From Gracilaria gracilis (taxonomy: Eukaryota > Rhodophyta > Florideophyceae > Gracilariales > Gracilariaceae), in contig JARGSG010000038.1 of the NCBI GenBank assembly GCA_030374805.1, positions 124,001 to 188,000 of the forward strand: a stretch of 64,000 bases of DNA. Direction: 5' to 3'. Shown in pieces: positions 1 to 10,444 of this stretch. Numbering within the stretch: the stretch's first letter is position 1; every line of letters starts with the position of its first letter. The notes under the pieces were generated by a model that saw nothing but the letters and a program-made list of their open reading frames with translations, was not told where the DNA came from and ran no database searches. A program made the translations under genes and the position numbers.

Positions 1-823
1 AGGACACCTTGCTCTCATACGTTTGGAACATTGAGTCATCATACGTCATGTGTGCAGTCGCACCAGAGTCAATAATCCAGTCACTGTTAGTAAGCTTATC
101 GGCACCTGTCGCAATGAGACATACAAAGTCAGAATCGTCGCCACTCGCACCAAGCTCACAGCTGAGCCCGGTATTCACACTGGGGTGAGCAGCATCGACC
201 TGATTCTTCTTAGCCCCACCACGTTGTCTCTTGTAACAGTTCTTCTGGATATGACCCTTCTTGCCACAATAGTAACGTATAATTGACTTCAGTGACCTCT
301 GACGCCCGACCAAAGCTGCGTCACTTCCGGACTGCTCCTTGGCACGATCATTCATTCGCTGCTCTTCTTGCAGCAAACGACTCTTCACGAACTCCAAACC
401 GAGCTCGCGATCTCCGATCGTGGTGTCGATAGCGACAATGAGGTGCTCGAAACGTTCCAGAAGTCCACATAAGATGGCCATTGCAATGTTTTCTTCTTCA
501 AATTTGACGTCCATGCTCTTGAGGTCAGAAGCTAAGTGACGAACATGATTGATGAATTGCAACATCTTCTGGTCGTCACGCATCTTGGCGGTGTAAAAAG
601 CACGTCTGGCATTGATTCGGTTGAGAAGAGTCTTCCTCTGGAAAACATTGCATATGGCCTTCCACACATCGGCAGCAGCCTCCACATCGCGCACATGATC
701 CAAATGTTCGTCACTGAGCGTAAGTCTAATGATAGCTCTGGCCTTTGAGTCGCGAGTTTCCCACTTGGACAATCTTCTGGATCGGTGGGTGGAGAGCTGG
801 TGAGTTGATTCTTGAGATCCTAG
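1..823 (-). mobile_element. Copia-1 family, second copy: gag/protease-start fragment
   Basis: This stretch is a close copy of 5,940-6,740 in the same orientation and encodes the middle and end of a Copia Gag: a helical capsid-like part, a CCHC zinc knuckle and the start of the aspartic protease. It runs off the left edge of the window. Its 5' side is cut at 823, where an oppositely oriented LTR begins, so it is a fossil that continues outside the window. A few percent divergence from the neighbouring copy points to a fairly recent duplication or two insertions of one family. Confidence 0.85.
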
Positions 824-1634
824 TGTTGGATGTTGACTTAGTGCTGTCACTGAAACCAAAAGTGGAGGGGAGCATGGGCTGTTTTGGAGGGTGCTGCTGG
901 AAAAGCGCATATGCGCATTTGTGCAAACTCAACGTGAAACTGGCTTCTGATTGGCTACTGCAAATGTGCACATGCAACGTGGTGTGTACAAGTGTTATGG
1001 CACTACTGGGTTGTTCTGGGCTACACGTGTGTAGCTAGCACAGATGGGTATGCTGGACAGTGTGCACAGTTATGTACGTGGACATGTTGAACACATTGAT
1101 GCAACTTGGTGCGCTATGGTGATGAGTCAGGTACAGTCATGAGGATTACACGAACACTGTGGTAACATGTTGTGGGAACTTATGGCATTGAGTGAATTTG
1201 TGGTTACGTGGTACATGGTGAGCTGGAGCATACACATATTGGTGTGGTGTACGGACTACAGTGTATTGGCACGATGTGAGTTTGTGCATGGTCATCGTTA
1301 TGTGTAGGCACGTAACTTGTTGAGTAGGCACGTAACTTGTTATGCACTGTTGTGCACTGTTGTGCACTGTTGTGCCTTGTTAGTTGTAAGCTGTCATGAA
1401 TTGTGGCAGTGTTACCATGTTATGTCAGATGATGATTGGTAGTATTGAGTGTCCCTGCTTAGTGGCTTAGGTTTTACTCCGAGTGGAAGTGAGCGGGAGT
1501 GCGACGACGTAGTGCTATATAAGTTGTGACAGAAGCACCTCCAAGTAAATCCGAGCCAGAGCTGGCGAACTTCCTTTGCATATCCCCACCTTCCCTTTTT
1601 ATCAACCTTCCCTTCCCAGCTATAACCTCCATCA
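824..1634 (+). repeat. Copia-1 LTR, plus orientation
   Basis: An 811-bp LTR starting TGTTGGATG and ending CTCCATCA. It is followed at once by a primer-binding site (GGTTATGGGGCCAG). A TATA-like TATATAA lies near 1,515. The inverted partner lies at 2,015-2,794, roughly 5% different by eye. The length difference comes from short duplications in the GTGCACTGTT and GTAGGCACGTAACTT stretches. Confidence 0.8.
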
Positions 1635-2014
1635 GGTTATGGGGCCAGCCCCGCTGACCTCCGCCGTTATCGTTCGTCTCTCGCCGCTCTCCCACACCGC
1701 CGTTCACTCGTTTCGCTGTTTCTCTATCTCCGTTTTCTCGTTGCGTCGGGTGTGTTGACCGTGTTGTTGGTTGGTGTTGGTATTCTTTTTACGGTTTGCG
1801 TTCCTCCCTGAGGGCGTTGAGTTGGTAGTGGTTCGACGTTGACTCTCTAACGTGATTGGGTTTGGGTGCTCGTTTTTGCCCTCGTTGTCGATCGCTATCC
1901 GCTTGGGTTGGTCTCCCTCTAATGCTCTCCTTGTTGGGATCCCCGCGTCGTGTTTGCGGGTTCTGATCCGAAGGGTTGGGACCATTTTTTATCGAAGCCT
2001 GGGCACTAGCTTTG
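1635..2014 (+). mobile_element. Copia leader segment with primer-binding site
   Basis: This 380-bp non-coding leader starts with a primer-binding site one base off the initiator tRNA-Met anticodon-arm match. A near-identical inverted copy lies at about 7,680-8,054, upstream of the Copia-1 gag. Here it sits between two inverted LTRs and forms the loop of the palindrome. The reading frames seen across it look like chance frames of a leader, not a gene. Confidence 0.7.
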
Positions 2015-2794
2015 TGATGGAGGTTATAGCTGGAAGGGAAAGTTGAGGGGATGCAAGGGAATTTCGCCAGCTCTGGCTCGGATTTACTTGGAGGTGCTTC
2101 TGTCACAACTTATATAGCACTACGTCGTCGCACTACCGCTCACTTCCACTCGGAGTAAAACCAAAGCCACCAAGCAGGGACACTCAATACTACCAATCAT
2201 CACCTAACATAACATGGTAACACTGCCACAATTCATGACAGCTTACAACTAACAAGGCACAACAGTGCACAACAGTGCACAACAAGTTACGTGCCTACTC
2301 AACAAGTTACGTGCCTACACATAACGATGACCATGCACAAATTCACATCGTGCCAATACACTGTAATCCGTACACCACACCAATATGTGTATGCTCCAGC
2401 TCACCAAGTACCACCTAACCACAAATCCACTCAATGCCATAAGTTCCACAACATGTTACCAGTGTTCGTGTAATCCTCATGACTGTACCTGACTCATCAC
2501 CATAGTGCACCAAGTTGCATCAATGTGTTCAACATGTCCACGTACATAACTGTGCATACTGTCCAGCATACCATCTGTGCTAGCTACACACGTGTAGCCC
2601 AGAACAACCCAGTAGTGCCATAACACTTGTACACACTACGTTGCATGTGCACATTTGCAGTAGCCAATCAGAAGCCAGTTTCCCGTTGAGTTTGCACACA
2701 CGCGCATATGCGCTTTTCCAGCAGCACCCTCCAAAACAGCCCATGCTCCCCTGCACTTTTGCTTTCAGTGACAGCACTAGGTCAACATCCAACA
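2015..2794 (-). repeat. Copia-1 3' LTR, minus orientation
   Basis: A 780-bp LTR read from 2,794 (TGTTGGATG) down to 2,015 (CCATCA). A polypurine tract (AGAGGGGGG) lies directly upstream of 2,794, just past the end of the pol region. It is therefore the 3' LTR of the Copia-1 body to its right. The LTR at 824-1,634 is its inverted repeat. Confidence 0.82.
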
Positions 2795-2814
2795 CCCCCC
2801 CTCTGTCAATGACT

Positions 2815-4360
2815 TTAAAGCTCTAGATGCTGTACTCCACACTCCTTGCGAAACTTCTCGAGTTTCACGCGGGCAAGAAACTTGTTTAGCATATCGGCAA
2901 CCATGGAATCAGTTGGACAGTAGAACAGCACGATGGACTTGTCACGCAGAGCCTCTCTAGTGAAGTGGAACCGAATGTGGATGTGCTTCGTTCGCTTGTT
3001 CACAACTCCATTTCGAGCAAGGTCGATGGAGCCCTGGTTGTCAACATACACAGGCGTCGGTTCAACCAAGATTTTGACAGACCCGTCCACCTCAACTCCA
3101 ATCACAATAGCAATGCCGTTCCAAAGTCGCCTTAGCCAGATTGCTTCCTTGGTACCAGAGCACAGACTCACATACTCAGCTTCAGCACTTGAGAGCGCCA
3201 CCACTTCCTGCTGACGTGAACTCCAGGACACTGGACCACCGCTCATTATGAACACATATCCACTGGTAGACTTGCGGTTGGCAACATCGCCTGCCCAGTC
3301 AGAGTCCACATAGCCGTGCAGTTCCAGATCAGTGGTAGAGCCGTAGGTGAGTCCAAAGAAGCAAGTACCGTTGAGATAGCGAAGCACACGTTTGACTGCC
3401 TTCCAGTGAGTCTCTCCAGGTTTCTCCACATACTTTGCAAGTTTGGACACTGCGTATGAGATATCTGGACGAGTTCCAACAGACAAATACATAAGACTGC
3501 CAATCGCCTGACGATACGGAACATCCGTGAGTACCTCCTCAACAACAGACAAGTTCACACCGGATTCCATCGGAGTGTCAACTGGCTTAGACTGATGCAT
3601 GCCGAAACGTTCCAAGACCTTTTGCGTGTACGCAGACTGAGTCAGGTACAGCTGTCGCTTAGCTCCATCACGGTGGATCTCGAATCCGAGAACCATACCA
3701 GCTCCCTTGAGGTCTTTCCTGCGGAACCGAGTTGACAGCTCTGCTTTTACGCGATTCATGGTTTCCATGCTCGGACTTGCAATCAGCAGGTCATCCACGT
3801 ATAGAGCAATGATAACCACAAATCCCAGTATTATCCCAGTGTACACACACTCATCTGCGTCATTGGGCTTCAACTCCATCTCATCAACAAGGAACCTGTA
3901 TATCTTTGCATGCCACTGCCCTGGTGCCTGTCTAAGCCCATAGATGGCTTTCTTCAAACGACACACCAAGTCTTCGTTCCCTTGCTGTATGAAACCTTTT
4001 GGCTGCTCCATATATACTGTCTCCTCCAGGTCGCCGTTCAGAAACGCAGTCTTCACATCCATCTGGTGCAAATGAAAGTCTCGCACAGCTGCAATCGGCA
4101 GAATCATCCTGATCGAAGTGAACTTCACCACTGGTGCATAAGCCTCTGCGAAGTCCACACCTTCAATCTGTAGGAATCTTCTAGCAACCATACGAGCCTT
4201 GTACCTGACATTCGGTTCACCAGATGGTGCAGCTTCATATTTCTGAACGTACACCCACTTGCACGAAATCACGTTGCTGTCTGCTGGCCTAGGCACTAGA
4301 TCCCATGTGTCATGCTCTATCAGTGACTGGTACTCGGTCTTCATTGCCTTTTTTTTCTAT
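2815..4360 (-). CDS. Copia-1 reverse transcriptase and RNase H region (fossil)
   Basis: This is the C-terminal third of the Copia polyprotein. Seen directly are the RT motifs DVKTAFLNGDLEE and YVDDLLIAS and, toward the end, the RNase H stretch VDSDWAGDVANRKSTSGYVF. RT copies element RNA into DNA and RNase H removes the template. The stop lies about 20 bp before the polypurine tract and 3' LTR. It belongs to the broken element at 2,015-8,054. Confidence 0.85.
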
Positions 4361-5960
4361 GCTTCGGAATCAGGACGTGACACAGCTTCACTATAAGAAG
4401 AAGGAGTGTCATCACTGGCCGTCAGAAGAGCAGTTCCACCCCACCAACGCGTAGTCTTCTTATTCTCACGTGTGGATCTACGAACAGGCTGTGTCTCTTG
4501 CCCTTCAGGCTCAACATGTGGAACTGATGTGTAACCATCACTGGTACTCTCAGACGCATCATGGACATCAGGCGCAGGTGCAGAAGGGTCATCTTCACTG
4601 GGGTGACTGGATGTGTCAGAGTTGGAGGTGTTATCCGGACTAGACATGTCACTCAACTCCATGTCAGCATAGTCCTCTTCCTCACAGTTCTCATGGTCTT
4701 CTAAGCCCGAGGACTCGTCAAACCTCACATCTCTTGACACAATCACCTTTCTCATCTTACCATCCCACAACTTGCACCCGTGGGACCCAGAAGTGTACCC
4801 AATGAAGATGGCTTCCTTTGCTCTGTCCTCCAGCTTCTTCAGCTTGTGATCCAAAACTTTGTACCAGCATCGGCTCCCAAACACACGCAGATTGCTCACA
4901 TCAGGCTTCTGACCATGCCACAGCTCGAATGGGGTCGACTTACTAGGAAGGGTTTTGCAGGTCACTCTGTTGCGTACATACACTGCTACGTTCAAGGCTT
5001 CAGCCCAAACGTTCTTTGGCAGTTGTTTGTGGTGCAACATCGATCTGACCAAGTCCATGAGTGTTCGGTTGAACCTTTCGGCAAGCCCATTCTGCTGTGG
5101 ATTGTACGTCACTGTTCGCTGATGTTCAATACCTTGGCGCTCGAGTTCTTTGCGGAAACGATTGGACAGATACTCACCACCGTTGTCAGTGCGCAATGCA
5201 CGTAGCACACTCTCACGTGCGGTGATGGTTTTCAACTTCCGTCCAGTCTGGTTTTCCACAAACTTGAGCCACCTCATGAACATTTGAAACACCTCATCTT
5301 TGGTTTTGAGCATGTACAAGAAGCAATACCTGCTGTGGTCGTCGATGAATGTGACAAAGTAGTGCGAGCCTCCCAAGGATTTCACACTTACTGGCCCTGA
5401 AACGTCCGAGTGGACAAGGTCCAGTACGTGCTCTGCTCGTTCTTCCCTTTGCTTGGGAGTCGGATCACGGGTTGCCTTTCCTACTACACACGAGCCACAC
5501 ACATCCAGCTTCTGTGCCAAATCCACATTCAGCCCTGATACAACCTCATTGCGAGCCATCTGTTTAATGCCTTCCACATTCACATGAGCCATTCGAGCAT
5601 GCCAAAGAGACAGATCTGACACAAGGGCGCTATCCCCATCCGTACGCTGTTCGGCTGCAGTGCGAAGGTAGTACAGGCCTTTGAAACGGCACCCGGAGGC
5701 AACCACTTTCGACCCTTTGTAAACACATACCTTCTCTCTTTCAAACACTACCTTGCTGCCCAAATCACAGATCGCCGACACTGAAAGTAGGTGATACCGT
5801 AAGAATGGCACGTGCACCACCTGTTTCAGTTTGCACTTACGTTTGGCGCCTTCCACACTCAGATCAAGCTCCACACTACCGCGACCCACAGACTCTAGTT
5901 TGGAATCATTGCCGATACTCACGCCAGAGAACACCTTGCTCTCATACGTTTGGAACATCT
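4360..5960 (-). CDS. Copia-1 integrase region (fossil)
   Basis: This is the Copia integrase. There is an N-terminal HHCC-like zinc module around GSCVVGKATRD. The DDE core follows, with HSDVSGPVSVKSLGG, RTDNGGEYLSNRF and the PQQNGLAERFNRTL block that carries the catalytic Glu. A long acidic, Ser-rich linker leads on to RT. Integrase inserts the DNA copy into chromosomes. The gene order integrase before RT identifies Copia rather than Gypsy. Confidence 0.85.
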
Positions 5961-6840
5961 AGTCATCATACGTCATGTGTGCAGTCGCACCAGAGTCAAT
6001 AATCCAGTCACTGTTAGTAAGCTTATCGGCACCTGTCGCAATGAGACATACAAAGTCAGAATCGTCGCCATTCGCACCAAGCTCACAACTGAGCCCGGTA
6101 TTCACACTGGGGTGAGCAGTATCGACCTGATTCTTCTTAGCCCCATCACGTTGTCTCTTGTAACAGTTCTTCTGGATATGACCCTTCTTGCCACAATAGT
6201 AACATATAATTGACTTCAATGACCTCTGACGCCCGACCAAAGCTGCGTCACTTCCGGACTGCTCCTTGGCACGATCATTCATTCGCTGCTCTCCTTGCAG
6301 CAGACGACTCTTCACGAACTCCAAACCGAGCTCGCGATCTCCGATCGTGGTGTCGATAGCGGCAATGAGGTGCTCGAAACGTTCCAGAAGTCCACATAAG
6401 ATGGCCATCGCAATGTCTTCTTCTTCAACTTTGACGTCCATGCTCTTGAGATCAGAAGCCGAGTGACGAACATGATTGATGAATTGCAACATCTTCTGGT
6501 CGTCACGCATCTTGGCGGTGTAAAAAGCACGTCTGGCATTGATTCGGTTGAGAAGAGTCTTCCTCTGGAAAACATTGCATATGGCCTTCCACACATCGGC
6601 AGCAGCCTCCACATCGCGCACATGATCCAAATGTTCGTCACTGAGCGTAAGTCTAATGATAGCTCTGGCCTTTGAGTCGCGAGTTTCCCACTTGGACAAT
6701 TCTTCTGGATCTGTGGGTGGAGAGCTGGTGAGGTGATTCTTGAGATCCTTGAGCGCAAGCACAAGCTGAACTTTCTCCTTCCAGATATGGAAGTTATCCT
6801 CACCCAACTTCTCAATCTTGATCCCAGTGAACGAGTCCAT
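5960..6840 (-). CDS. Copia-1 Gag and protease start (fossil)
   Basis: The likely start is the Met at 6,840 (MDSFTGIKIEKLGEDN); sequence above it is leader translated through an AAC microsatellite. The protein is a UBN2/retrotran_gag_2-like Gag with a nucleic-acid-binding CCHC knuckle (CYYCGKKGHIQKNC) and then the protease active-site block WIIDSGATAHMT. Gag packages element RNA and the protease cleaves the polyprotein. The fragment at 1-823 is a second copy. Confidence 0.82.
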
Positions 6841-6894
6841 GCCACAAAGTGAGATTAAAAGCGATCCCAGATAAAAGAAATGGCAGAAACAACA

Positions 6895-6962
6895 GGACAA
6901 CAGCAAACCACAACAACAAACAAACAACAACAACAATAACAACAACAACAATAGAAACAAAT
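6895..6962. repeat. AAC-rich microsatellite in the Copia-1 leader
   Basis: Interrupted AAC/AACA repeats lie just upstream of the gag start on the minus strand (where they read as GTT). This low-complexity run explains the poly-Leu N-terminus that a naive upstream start would give. Confidence 0.8.
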
Positions 6963-8054
6963 AAAAATTCAATAGTCGGGCCCACTGGCAGGAAATACTA
7001 TTCCCGGTACCCTAGGGAGTCGGACCCCTGACCCCCGGAGACCTTCCGGGTAGGAAACGACTTCAGCAGTCAACCCTCTCCCGCGTTCAAGGAGAAGGCG
7101 CGTTGTTCTCTACGAGATGTCCAGAGGATGGTTAATGGCCAAAGATATGCCTTCACCAAGTAAAACCCTCTCTGATCTTTTGCAAGAACTTGCGCGACCT
7201 TGAAACAGCAGCTACTTTGACACCCAACGTACGCATCTAGCGAGCAATCAATGAAGATCACAAGCGGCCTGATCCCAATGGGAGGTCAGCCTTCGATACG
7301 TTGCCTCCCCGTACTAAAAGCCCACTGGACAAGCCAATGAGTCAATTGCACGGATCAAAAGCTCCTTATGGATGCCTTCACCGCCGTCCAAGCACCTAAC
7401 ACACAGTCAGGTTCAACAAACAAAAGTCAAACACCACAACCGAAGTGCAGTACGCCACGGCACCCCGTTAGCTTCAGCGCTCGCGGTACAACACCGTTAT
7501 CCGCCCAAAAGAACCGGTGGAGCCCGCTAGTCAGCACGTCCGCCTTGGTTCAAGCCGCCTGGCTCCCGTCCCCGATTACTCGGATCAACCGTTCGTCGCA
7601 CAGGTATTGCAGTGATGACCACAAAATGCCGAGCACACACGTAGCGCACGGACTTCAACACCAAATGCTGAGCACAAAGCTAGTTCCCAGACTTCGAAAA
7701 AAAATGGTCTCAACCCCTCGGATCAGAACCCGCAAACACGACGCGGGGATCCCAACAAGGAGAACAATAGAGGGAGACCAACCCAAGCGGATAGCGATCG
7801 ACAACGAGGGCAAAAACGAGCACCCAAACCCAATCACGTTAGAGAGTCAACGTCGAACCACTACCAACTCAACGCCCTCAGGGAGGAACGCAAACCGTAA
7901 AAAGAATACCAACACCAACCAACAACACGGTCAACACACCCGACGCAACGAGAAGACGGAGATAGAGAAACAGCGAAACGAGTGAACGGCGGTGTGGGAG
8001 AGCGGCGAGAGACGAACGATAACGGCAGAGGTCGGCGGGGCTGGGCCCATAACC

Positions 8055-8398
8055 TATTAGAAAACAGATGAGCTATTTGCGCTATGCTCCCTTGTGACAC
8101 AGGGCGTGCAGTTCATGTATTTGAACTTTCAACACTCCCCTTCGACCTGTGCTCACTGCCAAGCCGAAGGACAAAGCTTACAGAAGAACTGATCTACCTG
8201 ATCTGGTTACCCTCACACTGTAACTTCCCTTCTGCTGTACACATGTACAATCTCTTTGTCAAATGTCACTTCTGGGACTCGAACCCAAGGTCTACAGCGT
8301 AAAGCTGGGCCCATAACCTATTAGAAAACAGATGAGCTATTGGCGCTATGCTCTCTTGTGACACAGGGCGTGCAGTTCATGTATTTGAACTTTCAACA
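8055..8398 (-). mobile_element. TRIM-like miniature LTR element
   Basis: Two 80-bp direct repeats (8,055-8,134 and 8,319-8,398) start TGTTGAAAGTTC and end TTCTAATA on the minus strand. Between them lie a primer-binding site at 8,305-8,318 (exact match to the initiator tRNA-Met anticodon arm), 170 bp of non-coding interior and a polypurine tract (GAAGGGGAG) touching the 3' repeat. This is the layout of a terminal-repeat retrotransposon in miniature, at 344 bp in total. The interior also carries GGTTCGAGTCC on the minus strand, a match to a tRNA B box. It looks structurally whole and codes for nothing. Confidence 0.72.
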
Positions 8399-8590
8399 AC
8401 AAGAACTTGCGCGACCTCGAACTGTAGCTACTATGACAACCAAGGTCCGCTCCTAACGTGCAAACAATATTGCTCACACGCGGCCTGATCCTGAACAGGA
8501 GGTCAGCCTACGGTACGTCGCCTCCCCGCCCGAATGCCAAAAGGTAACTCGTTCGGATCAAAAGCTCGTTATAAATTGCCTACCATCCAA
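8399..8590 (-). mobile_element. Copia leader fragment, third copy
   Basis: About 190 bp similar to 7,186-7,375 of the Copia-1 leader in the same orientation (shared blocks such as CAAGAACTTGCGCGACCT and GGCCTGATCC). The side toward gag is replaced by the miniature element at 8,055-8,398, so this is a remnant of another Copia insertion. Confidence 0.6.
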
Positions 8591-8764
8591 CTAACGACCG
8601 ATCTCGATTCTGTTGCACTTGCGTAAAACAATTTCGGCTGCATTAAACTCGATTGTGGTGAACTATATCGAGTTTCATGAGTATCAGTATGGGTTCTCAA
8701 AGTACAATGGAACAGAACAGTCGATTGTGGAGGTGGATAACATCATCCCAAACGGCCACTCGTA

Positions 8765-9377
8765 ACGATACGCACGCAGGTAGGGTAGAAAGGGAAGTAG
8801 GTAGAGATGGATATGGAAGAAAGAGAAAGTAAAACAAGTGAAGGTTGACGGCCTTGGGTCGACCCGTTTACTCGAGTGTCGTCGATCGCAACCTACAAAT
8901 ACCCTAGCGCGCGCTTCACGGTCGTCGCAGCAAGCGACGACGGCGATCGCTACAAGTTGCACGTGTGTGGAGTTGTACACCGAAAGCGCGTGCAAACTAG
9001 AGTACAACAATTTCAAAAAACTAAATCAATCAACACCAGAAATCGATTGCCAGTTTTTTGAATCAGAACATGATCAAAAAAATCATCATTTTGCATGGTG
9101 GTAATCCAACCGCCTTGCGCATCCCAGAATCGCATATTGCATGCAAAACCACGCATTCCAGCCTAGGAAAGCACATCCTCGCTATCTGCATAGACAGTCT
9201 ACTACTCTAAGCCTCGTCCAATCACAGAGCTCCACTTGGCCCATACCACCATAACTCTCCCTACAATCCATGGCACTTGTAGAAACCACGTTGCACAAGG
9301 GCATTTGCAGTAGCCAATCATATTGCCCTTTCCCGTTGGGGTTGAGCAGAGGCGCGTATGCGCTTTTGCGATGAGGG
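8765..9377 (-). repeat. Copia-2 LTR fragment
   Basis: A partial LTR of the Copia-2 family, about 93-95% like the neighbouring copy at 9,378-10,444 and joined to it in direct tandem. About 100 bp from the U3 start is missing. Shared landmarks are the CTCGAGTAAACGGGTCGACC block, the CGTCGTCGCTTGCTGCGACG inverted repeat and GCGCATATGCGC-like sequence. 8,591-8,764 holds nothing I recognise. Confidence 0.7.
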
Positions 9378-10444
9378 TAACGATGCGCAAGCAGGTAGGG
9401 TAGAAGGGAAGTAAGTAGAGATGGATATGGAAGAAAGAGAGAGTAAAACAAGTGAAGGTTGACGGCCTTGGGTCGACCCGTTTACTCGAGGGTCGTCGAT
9501 CGCAACCTACAAATACCCTAGCGCGCGCTTCACCGTCGTCGCAGCAAGCGACGACGGCGGTCATTACAAGTTGCACGTGTGTGCAGTGGTACACCGAAAG
9601 CGCGTGCAAACTAGAGTACAACAATTTCAAAAAACTAAATCAATCAACACCAGAAATCGATTGCCAGTTTTTTGAATCAGAACATGATCTAAAAAATCAT
9701 CAATTTGCATGGTGGCACTCCAACCGCCTTGCGCATCCCAGAATCGCATATTGCATGCAAAACCGCCCATTCCAGCCTAGGAAAGCACATCCTCGCTATC
9801 TGCATAGTCAGTCTACTACTCTAAGCCTCGTCCAATCACAGAGCTCCACTTGGCCCACACCACCATAACTCTCCATACAATCCATGGCACTTGTGGACAC
9901 CACGTTGCACAAGAGCATTTGCAGTAGCCAATCATATTGCCGTTTCACGGTGGGGTTGAGCAGAGGCGCATATGCGCTTTTGCGAAGAGGGTGCCCAAAA
10001 GTGCCCATCGTCCCATGCAACTTTGCTTCCAAGTAGTCCGAGACCAACCTCTAGAACTGACCGGCACTCGACCATTTTTTTTTTTTTTTTCAATCAATAG
10101 CTTTTTATTTATAGTGTTCCCAATGTCCAATGAAGAGCAGCAGGGTAACACTGTCAAGGTGTAAACTAACTTGGTCAATTACGAACCAACGCAATCATTC
10201 TTACTACTTATAGCACAGATTTACAACTGTGCTTCTTCCAATACATCTAGTATTTCGGTCGCCTCCTGTCTCTCTCCAGGTGACCAATCTTCCATTCCGA
10301 GTAGTACCTTCAGTCTTCCGTACTTCCAGTACTCGTGCCCAAGTACATCACGTGCCTCCATTGGGTTCGCGCCAAAACAAACAACCTAGTGCCCAACATT
10401 ATCTCGACATTGCAACGGCACTCGACCATGTCCCAACATCAACA
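9378..10444 (-). repeat. Copia-2 3' LTR (copy A) with an internal insertion
   Basis: This LTR starts TGTTGATGTTGGGACATGG at 10,444 and ends ATCGTTA at 9,378. Without its 354-bp insertion (10,076-10,429) it is the same length as the LTR at 32,084-32,796. It follows directly on a purine-rich stretch (GGACTCGAGGAGGAG) past the RNase H end of copy A. Confidence 0.78.
10076..10429 (-). pseudogene. Retroposed, polyadenylated mRNA fragment
   Basis: A 354-bp insertion in the Copia-2 LTR, flanked by a 13-14 bp target duplication (CGGCACTCGACCAT at 10,062-10,075 and 10,416-10,429). On the minus strand it ends in a run of about 15 A, with AATAAA (10,105-10,110) some 15 bp upstream. The other LTR copy lacks it, so the empty site is known. 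A 54-codon open frame ends in TAA (10,221-10,385), with residues such as GHEYWKYGRLKVLLGMEDW, and looks like the C-terminus of a real protein I do not recognise. It is best read as a 5'-truncated processed pseudogene made by LINE-type machinery. A SINE is the alternative. Confidence 0.65.

Larger units (their letters stand above)
2015..8054 (-). mobile_element. Copia-1 LTR retrotransposon, body plus 3' LTR
   Basis: A nearly full-length Ty1/Copia element on the minus strand. It comprises a leader (about 8,054-6,841) with a half-tRNA-type primer-binding site, gag, protease, integrase, reverse transcriptase and RNase H in the Copia order, then a polypurine tract and the 3' LTR. Its own 5' LTR is missing: beyond the primer-binding site lies an unrelated 80-bp LTR of a miniature element. 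The coding part is broken in about two places but otherwise well preserved, which suggests modest age. Confidence 0.85.

Noticed and set aside
1704-2106. Overlapping 93-105 codon frames on the minus strand, repeated at 7,689-7,985.
   Set aside because: They lie in the repeated Copia leader between primer site and gag; similarity between the copies is at DNA level and no family or start context supports a protein.
6841-6972. Upstream extension of Gag with a poly-Leu N-terminus resembling a signal peptide.
   Set aside because: It is the translation of an AAC/GTT microsatellite in the leader; the Gag family starts at MDSFTG.
8240-8340. A tRNA gene suggested by GGTTCGAGTCC and an upstream TAGCTCATCTG.
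   Set aside because: The T-arm forms but no acceptor stem, D-stem or anticodon arm can be folded, and the sequence is the interior of a TRIM-like element.
8684-10047. Repeated 77-142 codon frames in the tandem LTRs (both strands).
   Set aside because: They recur wherever the Copia-2 LTR recurs, have no motifs and follow DNA-level repetition.
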